DNA of 60,150 bases, taken from assembly GCA_003024175.1 (NCBI GenBank), contig MDYQ01000170.1, positions 1-60,150 of the forward strand, read 5' to 3'. Shown one piece after another: positions 27,050 to 39,541 of this stretch. A program made the position numbers and the translations under genes. How positions within the stretch are numbered: the stretch's first letter is position 1; every line of letters starts with the position of its first letter. Below the pieces are notes generated by a model. That model did no database searches and was not told the DNA's origin. It saw only the letters and a list, made by a program, of their open reading frames with translations. This stretch comes from Planoprotostelium fungivorum (lineage: Eukaryota > Evosea > Variosea > Cavosteliida > Cavosteliaceae).

Positions 27050-27419
27050 GATGTCGTCTAATCGTCGTCTAATGCTCGTTCGTGCGTCTTGTGTATAATC
27101 CCGAGCTCATGTGCGCAAAGAGAGCGAAATTTATCTGATATTTTGGAGATGCCGAAATCCATCACCAGTTCCGTCCGTTTTTCACGTCCACACAATCAGA
27201 ATGGATAGATTCTAATGCAATTCACTACGGTGATAGATAGGATATTACGGCTGACTTGGTTTGTACGGAAAGTGATGGAGCTCCTTCGATGTAGTACATG
27301 AGCTGTAAGGATAGCGTCGATGCGATGATCGTGGTTGACCACCTACGTCCAAACGATACGAACACACCGTGAGTATGATGAACCGTCCATCATCAAAGAA
27401 ACTTTGTACATCTCTTTAT

Positions 27420-28408
27420 TCATCCGTTCCACTCCACTCTGAGATCGGCTGCCAACAGTTCGACCACTTCGTGATGTCCATTCTTCGCCGCCATCCTGAT
27501 CGCCTCATTGTCATTCGCAGAAGGATCTGCTCTCCCATCTCTCAGCAACCTCTAAGGATTCAGTCTATGCGTATGAAGATGTTGCACTCACCATCTCACG
27601 ATGGAACACCGTCCATGTTGGCTCGCCATTCGGATCGGAAGATCTTGATCGTGAGAGGGAGAGCACATAGGATGTTCAAGGAGTGTCTGTGCGATGTGAT
27701 CGTGTCCATATCTGATGTATCTGATCAAGCATCTGTTCACGACTGCCTCCATCCGGGCGTCGCATGGCACTTCGTTGTTGATCTTGTGGAAGAGGATCAT
27801 GAACACGGATAAGTCACCAACACTATTTAATGGCAAACGGGGAAGAATGTTGAAGATGGTAGCCGTTACGTTTGCATCAGGTGTCAGACATCTTGCACTG
27901 TTATGTTGCAGAAGCGAAGTTAGAGCCTCGGGGAGGCCGAGCATGGCAGCTCTTTCCGTGTGAAGAAGGATGTCTTTGTCTTCCAATCGGTCGTCTTCGA
28001 TGAGAATGAGGATCGACTCGCAAAGGTTCGCGCTGACCGCGCGAGATAGAGCGGTTTGGATGAGCGAAGGACGTAGTTCGAGGGTCAATAGGTGTCGAAG
28101 AGACACCAAATTCTTTCTTTTGCAAGCATTGATCAATGGTATCTCTGATACGACATACAAGTTTGAGAGGTCGCGCCATAACCTTCGATCTGTCGTTAGT
28201 GATTGTGAGAATTGTCATCCGATCACCTGCATACGCTCCTGGTGATTACATAGAGACGTTCTGAGGGATGTTCAACGCCGTATTCCAGGGGTTGTGAGAG
28301 TTCCAATGCTGAGTGATTCAATATCTTCTCTGTGATATCCAAACAGATGAAGCAGCCATTCGGTAGGTCATTTTGATGCACTGTGACCGTCGTATCCTCC
28401 ATGTGCAT
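27420..28408 (-). CDS. F-box-like/ankyrin repeat protein
   Basis: The start at 28408 (MHMEDTTVTVHQNDLPNG) leads to ITRSVCRLWRDLSNLYVV, which resembles the end of an F-box (VCRxWRDL); a 44-base intron there joins in phase. The rest is ankyrin-type helix pairs: IPLINACKRKNLVSLRHLL, TERAAMLGLPEALTSLLQH, and AIRMAAKNGHHEVVELLAAD before the stop at 27422-27420. If the F-box is real it would recruit an SCF ubiquitin ligase with the ankyrins binding substrate; the F-box is weak and that is inference. Confidence 0.65.
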
Positions 28409-28614
28409 CGATTGATTGTGTGCTGCTTGATGAGATGCAACGAAATAAATAATGAATCTCAGAAATAAAATTTCACTCGATTTTTTCAAGCGATCACAAC
28501 ACCACAGCTTGTGTATGAACCAACCCACACAGACAAATGAAGTGGCGTCTGCCTTGAATCGATTACGATTAGACAACTCGAGTGATGAAGGGACCGATCT
28601 TACAAGAGCTATGT

Positions 28615-31041
28615 TTAATCTGAATGTTCTCTGTTCTTGTTCTCGACAGAAGACATCCTCCTCTCTAAAGCCAATATCTGTCTCTCCAACGACACCACGA
28701 GATAGATGAGACAGCCAGTGATGGCGAGAAAAACAATCGATACACTCGTCCACAGTCCCAAAATGGCCAGCATGACTACCACGATCAATCTCCCGCCGAA
28801 ACGAACAGATTTGGGACTCACGCAGTAAACCGAAGAAGGTCATGGCGACGATGAGACGCGGGGAGGGGAGTTCCAATTTCCTCTTGGCGGGAACCACATT
28901 TGGGACGTTCTCTACTGAGGGTGTCGGTGTGATATCTGTCGTGGTCGCCAGCGAGAGGGCGGGAGACGTGGAGCTGGTGTTCATCAGAACGGAAAGTTCA
29001 GAAGAAGTTTCCACTCACGCGGCGTGTCTCCTGGCCAGAGTGAGCCACAGCTCGAATGCTTCTTTTGTCTCTTTCAACGTTCCAGATTCGATCTTACCTG
29101 TTCAATTTATTCAGTGGAGGTGGATCGAATGCACGTTGTCGTGGTTGTGTCTATGATGTGACGATGATGATGATGATGATGATCACCTTTGAACCACGTC
29201 TTCTTCATAAAGTTGAGACCGACGCAGATCTTCAGATTACAAGTCCTTCCGTCCGGATTATTCGTGACCTGTTCATCATCAGCCATCTTCATCATCATCG
29301 ATGTCCATGATGGTGCCACTCACATCCCATTTTCCCTCTACACGAAATGTATCACCGAACGGAATGTCATAATAGACTCCCAACGTCTCCAATGTAAATT
29401 TGTTCCTGACGAAAATGGGCGGGAAATTTGAAATTCGAATCCTCACTTGGTCAGAACGTATCTCTGCGTCTCCTCACAGCGAGTGATGGGAGGCCCGATG
29501 GGAGATTTTACAGGGGCACGATCTGAAATTTCGTCAGAATTTCTCAGCGTACAAACACTCACAAGTGACCGATCGGATGTTCCCAAATTGCGGATGCGCT
29601 TCCCAAGCCTTCGTCATCGTATCTACAACGAGTCAATTTCATTTCGATGAAACACGGTGCAGTGTGATATGTCTATAGAGGCTCACCTGTATCTCCTCTC
29701 TGTTCGTGAAACATGAGGTTGAACGCCTCCGCTGTGTCGGCAAAGTACAACTTGTAAAATTTGGGAGCGGTGAAAGGGAAGGTGTGCGTCAGCATCTCCT
29801 TCTTTTCTTCTTGCGAAGTCGAGAGAAATCCTCCGGCGTCGGGATCTATCGTCCATCAGCATCATCATCATCACATTATCACATCGAATCACGATCACAT
29901 CATGTGAGACTCACTCTGTTCATCGGCTAAGAGGAGGTCCTCGATTCCTTCGTCTTCCACGGCGTCGACTAGATTCGGGTCCGAGTGGAGATCGCTCGGG
30001 GAGATGATGGGGTTTCCGCCTTTTAATGTTTCGACCATGTGGTTCAACAAGGTAAAAGCCTTATCGCGATGGAAGAAAGAGGCAAAGTCATGCTGTGTCG
30101 ATGAGAAGATGGAGGATGGGATGGATGTACCTTGATGCCATCTGTCGTGAGGACTCTCATACCGAACGTGATGTTCTTGTATGTCTTCTTGATCTCGGTA
30201 ACATCAGATACGGCTATCTTTTCCATGGCCTGGTGTGTGAGTCAGTGATTGTTAGAATGCACCGGTGATGCGATTGGAAATGGTGATTGTGATGGGTCTG
30301 ATGGATAGAGATGAGGGAAGCGCTCACTCGATCGTTGAAGAGAGACGAATAGAAGCAGATGAAGTTGGTTGTGATGTACATTCTACCGTGCATGGCTAAT
30401 CCAGAGCGAGTTAATGCGCAACTAAATGCTGAGAAGAAGTCAATCCATGTGAAACGAAGAGACGCGTGGCCCCGCCATCGGAGATGGATGTGGAAGTGGG
30501 AGCTCACATTTTACCATCTGCTCTGTATCTGGAAGGTTGAATCTGATGCGAAAAGCAGCCATCTCCTCTCTCTTCCGCTCCTCTTTCTCGGCCGTCTTTC
30601 GATCCACACTCTTGGACATGGAGAATCGTTCATTGTTGAGACTGTTACGGTCTGAACTCTTCGTATCGTGTATGTTGTTTGTACCTTCGTCTCCTGACAA
30701 GGTGTGTGTCTGGGGAGATATCAATCATAACGCACTCCATTTCAACAGAGATTATGCGTATCACATACAGACTATCTATATCCGTACATCGGCTTCGTCA
30801 CAAGACTCACCATTCTCGTATCTTCCCCATCAGATTCGCCTCCAGAATCTGTATCCGCCGACAGCCCTTTCAACTTCTTCAAGATGGAGTTATTCTTTGA
30901 TCTCAAAGACATGATGGCTCGGGCAACAACTGTGATACCCCCTCCTTCGTGGACTCGGACCGAAATGTCCTCGGACTCGGCGTCGGAAGAACTGAAGCCT
31001 TGTAGATTGCCGCGGCTCCTCTTTACCTTCGCGATAGCCAC
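28615..31041 (-). CDS. GRAM-VASt (Aster/GRAMD1-like) lipid-transfer protein
   Basis: The start at 31041 gives MAIAKVKRSRGN and an acidic Ser-rich linker. A GRAM domain follows (GRMYITTNFICFYSSLFNDR, then VSDVTEIKKTYKNITFGMRV, HDFASFFHRDKAFTLLNHMV). Next is a VASt domain (FPFTAPKFYKLYFADT, QRYVLTKTFTLETLGVYYD, LKICVGLNFMKKTWFKG). The C-terminus has a hydrophobic pair of segments (LIVVVMLAILGLWTSVSIVF, LAITGCLIYLVVSLE) and a short coiled tail. This is the architecture of sterol-transfer proteins anchored in the ER at contacts with the plasma membrane (Lam/Ysp, Aster). About ten short introns interrupt it. Confidence 0.8.
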
Positions 31042-31258
31042 CGTGTCCGCTGTTGAACAAAGTTTTGACCGACAGATCTAAAGGTGACCTCTAAAGATTA
31101 CAATTCTCTTTCACACGAAACGGTGAACGCCGATCAACTCGGTTGCAGTTGAACAAGATCAGCAGCCTTCACGGGCAATGATTACAATATCGGAGGTTCA
31201 TCACCTCTGTAACAAACATCGATCGGGTCATCTCCATGCATCATCCTAAACGAAAGAT
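31042..31258. other. Short intergenic spacer
   Basis: This should contain the promoter of the minus-strand GRAM-VASt gene and the 3' end of HGH1. Nothing else is seen. Confidence 0.3.
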
Positions 31259-32692
31259 TTATATCTCTTCAATATCTTCGACCGCCTTCTCTTGGTCCTT
31301 TGCTCTCATCTCTTGCTCCTCCGCCGCTCTCATCTCTTCCTCCGTGACTCCCAATAGATTGTCCTCGTCTACGACTTGAAAGCCTTCCTTGTCTTCTACC
31401 ATGGGCTTGATGTTCAGACCCTTGTCGGCCTCTCCCTCTGCTTCCTCCACCAACATCATCATCTCGACGACTTCATAGATGGCAGACTTGACTCTGTCGT
31501 CTGTTTCCGTCTTATCGGCCTCTCTCATCACGGGGTACTACATGAGTTTAGCACCTCTCGTCCGATCGCATGCGACGCTCTCACCACTTGTAGACTTCTC
31601 ATCTTCTCCCTGCATGTCTTCTGTGAAGATAGAATCAACAAAACCTTTAAGATAGAGCATCGGATCTCTACGCTGGGCTCGACGTAACGAGTGGGTGGGA
31701 TGACTTGAGGTACCATACCCTTCTTGTCCTCTTTAGAAAAGTTGTCATGCGTTCCTCTGAATGGAATCAAGAGATAACGTAAGAGGTCGACGTCTTCGGA
31801 TAATAGATAAGAGTGGACCGAGTCTTCGAAACAGCAGTTTCTGATGTCCATCAGATCATGATTACGATAGAAGATGACGGAGGGAACTCACTTGATGAGA
31901 CCGGTGATGTATTTCCTTCGCATCAGATTGGCATCGTTGATGAAGGGGACCAGGAGAGGGATGGTGCTTCGATTAGTCAAGATCATGACGTTCCTGCCTT
32001 CGGGAACCTGAGTCCGATCGTTTAATTCATGTGTGGGTCTTGTGAAGAAGAAAAAGGATGTCCAGCAATGATGCTCACCTGTGTGATGTTTTGCAAAACA
32101 GATGCGATCCACGCTCTTGGATCTTCCGAACTCGTCTTCTCTTTGAATGCGAACAATTCGATGAGTTGTTTGATCCAGAGTCCTTTCCTTCCTGCGTCGT
32201 TCCACTGGAGGAGCTTGTTGCTTCCCTTCTCATTGTGTGTGATGTTGTTGAGTAAGATACCAGATAGACGAGTCAACTCTGATTCGCCTCCTTCCAGATG
32301 TGTGATGAGAGAAGGTATGATGTTGGGCGTCTCTATTTTTTCGATCAGATGAACCATTGTTGATTTGTCGATCGAACGCACCAACTATGCGAAGGAGAAG
32401 ATCTTGTTCTGAACAAAGGTTGATCAAACTAGACAGGGCGTATTTAGCAATCGTCTGCAAATTCAAATCAGATCATCGTTGACGGTATCATCGTCACCTC
32501 ATTGTTTTTGCTGCTGACAACGATTTGAGGAACGAGTGATGTGATGATGTCAGTCTTTCTCAATGATCTACGTCCGCTCTCTGTTCCAGTAAAACCAAGA
32601 AGATGCTCGAGACAGGTCTGTCGAAGCTCTTGTCCACCAGAAGGTGCAGCGAAACCTACTAATTCGAAGATGAGTGCCTCGTTGTCTGCCAT
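31259..32692 (-). CDS. HGH1: HGH1 family armadillo-like protein
   Basis: The start at 32692 gives MADNEALIFELVGFAAPSGG. Armadillo-type helices follow: TCLEHLLGFTGTESGRRSL, YALSSLINLCSEQDLL, LSGILLNNITHNEKGSNKLL, AWIASVLQNITQVPEGR and IRNCCFEDSVHSYLLSE, then LLRYLLIPFRG. The order ILLNNIT, NITQVPEGR, NCCFE and LLPxLLxPL is diagnostic of HGH1 (FAM203), a chaperone adaptor that helps eEF2 fold with the TRiC complex. The C-terminal tail is acidic (EEEMRAAEEQEMRAKDQEKA), ending at 31259. Confidence 0.85.
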
Positions 32693-32899
32693 GGTGCAAG
32701 TTTATGGTTCCGATCTTTTTCGATTGCGATGTAGAGGCCCACATGAAATATTTGTTTCTTTTCGGTTCAAGTGATTGCCACTCGATCGAGAATTGCAGGA
32801 TACATTTATTAGATGTATATTATACATCAAGATCTTGATGCATGTCTTCTCCTGATGGAATGGAGAGGGAGATATGCGTGTATTGTGTTAGGAAAAAAT

Positions 32900-32928
32900 C
32901 GACAGTAGTGAGATTTGAACTCACCCTC
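32900..32928 (-). pseudogene. 3' fragment of a tRNA-Ser-like sequence
   Basis: On the minus strand the bases read a T arm (GTGAG-TTCAAAT-CTCAC) followed by TACTGTC and G, nearly identical to the 3' end of the intact tRNA at 33115-33208. No matching 5' acceptor strand or D arm is found upstream, so it is a truncated copy. Confidence 0.65.
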
Positions 32929-33114
32929 CGGACTCGACGGAAGAATCTTGTATCTACAACCACAATTTATATCCGAAAAATCCAAAAATTGGGATCATCG
33001 TACGAAACGCTTGCAGTATAAATTCCCAAAAATTAACAACGTGATAGAAGACGATCAATGACATGATGTTGCGGTGTCACATCTTCCAAAAAACACTTAT
33101 AAGGGGCGAAAAAT

Positions 33115-33208
33115 CGACAGCAGTGAGATTTGAACTCACGCATCCGAAGATAGTAGATGACTATTTTTTGATTCGAGTCTACCGCCTTAACCACTCGGCC
33201 ATGCTGTC
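33115..33208 (-). tRNA. tRNA-Ser(CGA) with a short intron
   Basis: Acceptor strands GACAGCA and TGCTGTC pair, with discriminator G. The D-arm region reads ATGGCCGAGTGGTTAAGGC. The anticodon stem GTAGA pairs with TCTAC around a loop that starts CTCGAA, placing CGA as the anticodon. The loop is enlarged by about 13 bases at the canonical 37/38 position, as in nuclear tRNA introns. A long variable arm (TATCTTCGGATGC) and T arm GTGAG-TTCAAAT-CTCAC complete a class II tRNA. The A and B boxes for Pol III appear intact. Confidence 0.92.
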
Positions 33209-33478
33209 TTGATGTTCCGCACCCGCCACGAGGTAGTGCATTTTTGTGCATATGTTATGTTGTAATCAGCGCAATCCACCGTACTGGTGCAGCAGGTTGG
33301 TGTTCAGATTGTTGCGCTGCATACTCTCAGAGATGGTCGGCAGATTGGTGTGGGTGTCAAATATGTTGTACAATTTCTGTAGATGGTTTGGTTTTTCTGG
33401 TTGGTGTCCATGCATTTGGATCACTAATTTTTTTGTCGTGCATATTCCAGTAGCCGGGAGAGAAGTGATCCATTCTCA

Positions 33479-34093
33479 ATGCACCATTTGACTACCAACC
33501 GGAAAACCGAATCAGATGTTCAAGAGGATCTTTCTTTTGATGAACCCATTCACTTTTTATCATTATGTAGACGCAGGACATCTGCCTGACTACAACATTC
33601 ACCAATTGTAGATGGGATAGATAATATATTATTTTTGCTGCGACAGCTCTCGCAAGGGAACGATATTTGGGGTGATTTAAATCTCACTGCTGTCGATCCT
33701 TTTTACCTCAGAGCAACATCTATTGAGAAGTCGCACTGTCCATATGTGTCTTGGAGGGTTGTCTTTACGCTGATATCTTTTGTAATTTATGCTGTGAGTG
33801 TTTAGTCCGATAATGCAGTTTATGTCCATTTAAATTGATTGTAGATGATGATCCCAACGAAAGTCAAGTTCGATCACCGTGACCATGAGCTCAAATCTCT
33901 GTGCTATCAAATCTTCTTCCTGCCAGATGATCAGTCGTTGTTGAAAGAACAGTCAGTCGTTATTGGAACCCGTCCATATACCATTCTCTGGATCATGGCT
34001 GGCGTAGATCTCGTGAAATCTGCGATCTTAAGAGGTTCTGGAGGGTGTGTGATGCGATCGATGGATCATCATCAACTCCACTCACTTGGCTGA
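33479..34093 (+). CDS. Cryptic uncharacterised gene
   Basis: Three exons join in phase: from ATG 33479 through DVQEDLSFDEPIHFLSL, an intron of about 45 bases ending TTGTAG, then YGIDNILFLLRQLSQGNDIW and LTAVDPFYLRATSIEKSHCP, an intron near 33796-33844 also ending TTGTAG, then PTKVKFDHRDHELKSLCYQI and SAILRGSGG to a stop at 34091-34093. Individual exons are short, so the gene is easily missed. One hydrophobic stretch (VVFTLISFVIYA) could be a membrane segment. No family recognised; an origin in a mobile element is possible because tRNA fragments surround it, and an exon overlaps a tRNA-like 3' end at about 33682-33700. Confidence 0.45.
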
Positions 34094-34317
34094 AGGTGCT
34101 GAATCCTTCGATCGTGTGACGTTGAGACGATAAGGTCCAGCGACGTGCTTGAATTGGAAGAAATCCCTGAGCTGACTCATTTTAGATGACAGGGAGCAGC
34201 ACGACGAGCAAGAGGAGACATCTATTTACGAACGCAGCATCGATGTTCAACGCTGACGACGTTGATGAGCGCTCTATAATATAACCGCGTTTTGCAACCA
34301 TTTTATATTGACATTGA

Positions 34318-35466
34318 TCACCCTCTGATCCTGTTTAACTCCTCATGGAACAGTTTCCATATCTTCTCCACAATTCCTTTCTCTCTCATATCTCTCAACG
34401 CCTTCATCACTTCTTCTCCTCCCTCTTGCCCTTCTTTTCCGATCGTATAGACTCTCCCTCCCTCCGTCGTAGCCCCCGCCGGTGTCGCATGACTCACTCC
34501 ACCCTTACCATATCGCGCACTGGTCGCCAGGAATACATGCCTGAGACTGATGTCAGCATCCATCATCATCGTCTTTCCTCAACACCTCTCTCCCGTCTCT
34601 TCAGAGGATACAGCTATCCATCTTCCCAATGTGGCGTTGAAGCATCGCACGACGACACCCAACACCCCAGGCATCGAGTTACCGATAGGTGTGACGACGT
34701 AGCCCGGGTAGCTGTGAATGAAAGAGACGTCCGGTGCTTGCTTGGAGAGGGCCTCCATCGTCAGAGTGCTCAGAGAAGTTGCCCTCGCCCGCACGGCCAG
34801 CATGGAGGTGTGTCGGGCGGTTTGTAACATCATGATGTCTTCTTCATCAATCGGCCCCTCACAAGTGCCGGATAAGATGCTGACGACGCGAGAGATGGAG
34901 TTGGGACCCTGTCTGGCCGCCTCATTCAAGAGGGGAAGGAGGTTCTGAGTGAAAGACCAACGACTCCAATAAGCCAAAGTTGAAGCATATGGAAGGCCCT
35001 CTGATGTCACTGAAGATGCGTGAGTTTTAGAGGTAAGAATGAATGGTGGATGGTTCACATTTCGGGCTGAAGTCGAGTGTGCCGCAGGACAAAACCAGTA
35101 GATTGATTTGACTCTCTTTGTCTCGGATCTGTCAACGATGCCATCGAGATTCTTGATCAGACTGGCATCAGTTTGTATGAAGATGATCTCTGCTCTTCCT
35201 TCGTATCCTTTCGGCCCCAACGCACGACACTCTGCCTTGATTCGTTCTGCGGCCTCTTGTGATCTTCCAATGAGGTAGATGCGAGGTTGTATGGCGTGGT
35301 TGGCTAATGCTTTCAACGTGGCCTCTCCGATCCCACTTGATAGTATCAGCAGGTATTCATATACTCGATGTCACCTCGTGCCACCAAGAAACACGGCTAC
35401 GAGATGAGAAGGTGCACCTTGGAAGATGCGGTCGTTCGACTCCCTGACTTCTTGTAAACTGCACAT
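34318..35466 (-). CDS. Short-chain dehydrogenase/reductase family protein
   Basis: The start at 35466 (MCSLQEVRESNDRIFQG) leads to HLVAVFLGGTSGIGEATLKAL, a Rossmann GGTxGIG nucleotide-binding motif split by an intron. Then IYLIGRSQEAAERI (Arg after beta-2 favours NADP), LVLSCG in the NAG position, SRVVSILSG with the catalytic-region Ser, and VSFIHSYPGYVVTPIG. The usual Y-x-x-x-K is not obvious: after SIL the expected region reads ARHTSMLAVRARATSLS. It resembles fungal SDRs of the NAD(P)-binding oxidoreductase type with weak active sites. C-terminus RDMREKGIVEKIWKLFHEEL, ending at 34318. Substrate unknown. Confidence 0.75.
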
Positions 35467-35875
35467 CTTGTTTGTTTTCTCTTCTTTCTTGGTTGTGTTG
35501 TTGTTTCCTCCATCTCGGGATTGGCAACGATCGGGTCCCGTTTGTTTTCGGTAGTCCGACTGAATAAAATACAAGTTGAAACATTTATTCTCATTCGGCT
35601 GAGCTATATGATGATGTGTGGCGATAGATCACCTCGACGGTGATGATGATCACCTGCTGTTCTGAGATTCAACGTCTGAGAACGGGGTGATGCGAAGAGG
35701 TCTGGGTGAGTCATCATATATATAGTCGACCAAGCTGAGCTCATTTCTCAGTAGCTGAGGATTGCTGACTGACGAAGGTCGTCTCCTTCTGGCAGCTGCC
35801 GTGTCAATCATTGTCGTCATTTCAGTGCTGTCAGATTTTACCCAATACTTTCGGTGAAATACACAGACAGGCAAC
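35467..35875. promoter_or_regulatory. Bidirectional upstream region between SDR and alpha-galactosidase
   Basis: About 410 bases separate two divergent starts. A TATATATAG run lies near 35717-35725. A minus-strand open frame (35650-35877) overlaps the alpha-galactosidase start and lacks any recognisable content. Confidence 0.35.
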
Positions 35876-38047
35876 ATGAGAGGATCCCTCTTCTTCGTGT
35901 GCCTTCTCTTCAGTATGACTTCGAGACGATTGATATGAGAGAGTTCTGAACGTGAACAGGTCTGGCTGTTGCATTAGACAATGGTCTGGCCCGCACACCT
36001 CAGATGGGATTCAACAGCTGGAACTATTATTACTGTAACGTCAACGAGACTCACATGGCAAATGCGATGGACGACATTGGTGACACATAGACTCTTAATC
36101 TCAAAGTGCTGAACTGTCGCAGTCAATTTAGGTTTGGACAAATTGGGATACAATTACGTCGTCGTCGATGATTGCTGGGCTCTGAGAGAAAGAGACGCAC
36201 AGGGAAACATGCAATCCGATCCAAAGTCGTTTCCTCATGGAATGAAGGTTCTAGCCGATAGAGGTGAACATCCTATTCCCAACTCGATCGATTGTCTTCT
36301 CAAATCCATCATCCCAATCATTTGCAGCCCATTCGAAAGGTCTTAAATTTGGCCTCTACTCTTCAGCCGGCTATACCACCTGTGCCGGACGTGCTGCCTC
36401 TCTCGGTCACGAGAAACAAGATGCAAAATTGTGGGCCTCATGGGGAGTCGATTACCTCAAATACGACAACTGCGATCGAGGAGATGTACCTGCTAAGAAG
36501 CGATACGGAGACATGAGAGACGCTCTGGCCGCCACTGGACGCACCATCTTCTATTCCATCTGTTCATGGTAATCATCATATGATGGCGACATCACATCAT
36601 CTGACGAGTGATCACAGGGGAACAGATGGAGTGGCCCAGTGGGGTGCCCAATACGGAAACTCGTGGAGAACGACCGACGACATCTACAACGGCCAAGATG
36701 CGGTCACCTACAACATCGTCGCCAACGATGTCGATGCAGCGTATGCAGCTCCCGGAGGCTGGAACGATCCCGATATGGTGATGATACAGACATCTCATCG
36801 AACATGATCATCATCTCGCACATGAAAAAGATGATCTCCATCATCAGGACATCTGACTGACTCTTCCAGCTGCGCATCGGAAACGGTGGGCAGCCCATTG
36901 GATTAGATAGGATCCAATTTGGCCTGTGGTCTCTGGCCAAAGCTCCTCTCATCCTCTCTTGTGACCTCCTCAAGCTCTCTCAAAAGCAACTCGATGTAAT
37001 TCGCAATACTGAAGTGAGCATCTACAACGAACCAGACGGACTCACCTCTATAGGTCATCGCCGTGAACCAGGATGCCCTGGGAATCCAGGGAAGGCTCGT
37101 GTACGATTCTCCGAACCAATACCAGATTTGGGCAGGAAAACAGAGCAACGGTGATCAAGTAGTGGCAGTCGTCAATCTACAATCAGCCGGGGCAACCCTT
37201 CGCCTGCCCTTCAATCTCCTCAAATTTGCTCCATCGGCCCAATTGAAGATCCGATCCCTGTGGGACCACTCTGATCTCGGAATCTTCTCGGAAGGGGTAA
37301 CGTCCATCTACAACGAGCCACTCTGACCTCTCCCCCAGCTCGACGTGAAGGTGGCCGGCCGTGACTGTGTCATGCTGAGATTGACACCTGTCATCGATGT
37401 CTCTGACAAAATCTTCCGGTTGCAACCAAAGGGGCTGCCTGGTGGTATGAGGCCTTCGGACCAGAACAACGTCAACGGAAACGTAGAGACTGGATCATGG
37501 AATTCCGAGGCCAGAATGAAATGGAAGGTGTGGACCATCATCATGCGATCGCGATGATGGGATCGTCGATGATGACATGATGATGAGGTGTTGGATGCCG
37601 GAGACGGATACGTGTATCTGGTCGAACAAAAGAATGGATTCTATCTCGATTTACAAGGAGGGCAGACGGCAGTGGAGACGTCCGCTACGACTTTCACTTT
37701 CACCGGACACGATAGCACCAAGTGACCACCCTCTATCCTTATATCCTCTTCACGTCATCTGATGTTCATCACATCATCATCACATCATCATCACATCAAC
37801 ATCACATTCTTAAACGATACAGATGGAAGATCGTCGCCTCTCCCGAGCCCAACTATTACAAGATCATCAACAAGGTGACACCCCGTCTCATCTCATCATC
37901 TCACTCCATCAGGCCTCCGGTTTCGTCTTAGACAGCTACAAGTGCAACGAAGTCGGTGAGAACCCCGGTGGATTCGCTGGAGGTTTTATTAAGACGTGGT
38001 ATGATGTCAACACACCCTGCCAGCAATGGCTATTTGTCCCCGTATGA
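35876..38047 (+). CDS. GH27 alpha-galactosidase with C-terminal carbohydrate-binding-like domain, secreted
   Basis: Signal peptide [20 protein letters not shown]27 hallmarks: [67 protein letters not shown] (nucleophile Asp in KYDNC), SICSWG, WRTTDDI (acid/base Asp), [10 protein letters not shown] and APLILSCDL, then [11 protein letters not shown]. After the beta-sandwich a C-terminal part ([43 protein letters not shown]) looks like a ricin-B-type trefoil. It removes terminal alpha-galactose from glycans outside the cell or in lysosomes. About nine short introns; stop 38045-38047. Confidence 0.92.
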
Positions 38048-38119
38048 GAAAAGAATAAATTCGAATCATGACCATTTATTCCTCGTCCATCACGAGTTGC
38101 ATGAGCTCGTGAGGTGGAT

Positions 38120-39340
38120 TTACATGCGAATCGTGTGCTTTGAATAGAGGATGGGGTTGTCACAGCCGTTGCTGATTCTCACGACCTCATGAACTCGAGG
38201 TGGCACACGAGAGACGACAAAGTCGGGGTGATCCGAGACGATCTCGATCGAATGACTAAAGTCGATGGGCGGGACGATGATCCGATCGACCTTCCATGGT
38301 TTGATGATGTCTCGGATGAGATCTACGTGGCACTTGAGATCCTTTGCTATCTGCTTTGATGATTCATTGGATATCGTCCAATTGTAGGTGAGATGGATTC
38401 CTGCATTGTCTACGAATGCATCGATGATGACTTCCAAAAAAAAAAGGACGAAACTGTAGAACATTCCATCGTACATCGTCCAACTGATGACGGGAATGTA
38501 GTTGTACTTGACTTGTTCATGTTCTCCAGTTATGATGGAAGGAGTTGTGTCTATGGCGTTGAGAGGTGATGGTATGGAGATGGGAGTTGTGGAAAGCTCG
38601 AAGATGGATCCGGTGGAAGGTTCGTAGAGGGCTTGTGAACATGGAGGCAGAATGGTGGGGAATGGAATGTGATTTGTCGTCATTGGCTGGAGTGGAGCGC
38701 TGAGTTCAGAAACGGGACGCAGATTGAGCTGTCGGTAGCACTCTTCGATGATGTCTTTGCTTCCTATTTGATACATCAGAAGGCCACCGATGTTGTGGTA
38801 AATCACTTGGTGGTATTTGATTGTGAGTTGAATCGCTCGAAGGCAGCTGTTTCTTCATACGAGCAAATAAGTTCTGCACGCTTGCAAGGGGAACATGGGG
38901 GAAGAAGTCTCGTTGAACCTGTTTGGGTTTACGACCATTCAGTATTGCTGTTCGAACGACTTCGCAATCAGAGAGGCTGAAATGATGTCTGATGTTTGGG
39001 TTTGTAATAGGAGTAAGTGCAGGTCTCATTCTGATCCATCGAGATCAGATTCGATGAATCACAAGGACTATACTCACGTTGGCAATGGTTGCGTCGTGAT
39101 GAGCTATCTGTTCGTCTATATCGTCTGTGTCGCGTGTGTCGAGGGGAATATAATTCAGCCTGAGGATTTTCCTCGTGTTTTCGCACGACAATGCAGTTTG
39201 CACCAATCGTTGCTGCCTCCAAAGCGCCGCCAAACCTCGAGTTTTCACAGATGTAGACTTTGATAGAATTTGACAGCCCAGTGGTCACCAACGTGAAACT
39301 CGAATAGAACCTTCTTTTGAACTGGCGGCGCATTGAACAT
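38120..39340 (-). CDS. Uncharacterised protein with Myb/SANT-like helix-turn-helix
   Basis: The start at 39340 gives MFNAPPVQKKVLFEFHVGDH. A middle exon reads LSDCEVVRTAILNGRKPKQV and FFPHVPLASVQNLFARMKK, in the pattern of a small HTH with spacing typical of Myb/SANT-type motifs. The longest exon (38120-38770) reads IGSKDIIEECYRQLN, then a Pro/Ser-rich part and LVLFF-type hydrophobic segments, ending in HTIRM. Splice junctions between the first and second parts are not settled. DNA binding is a cautious inference. The gene converges with alpha-galactosidase, their stops about 70 bases apart. Confidence 0.5.
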
Positions 39341-39541
39341 GGATATATGAGTAAAATGACAAGATATACAACGCGGCCATTTGTAATGGATGGCGGCGCA
39401 TTGGCTGACATGGACATTAATATCGGCCAGCAGATAGATCATTCAAGCATTCAGTGCTGCGTTGACACGTCAATTGCTACAATACAGAGAAGGGAAAGTT
39501 TCCAACATGCATCACTTCATTATGTGATGGTGATGACCATC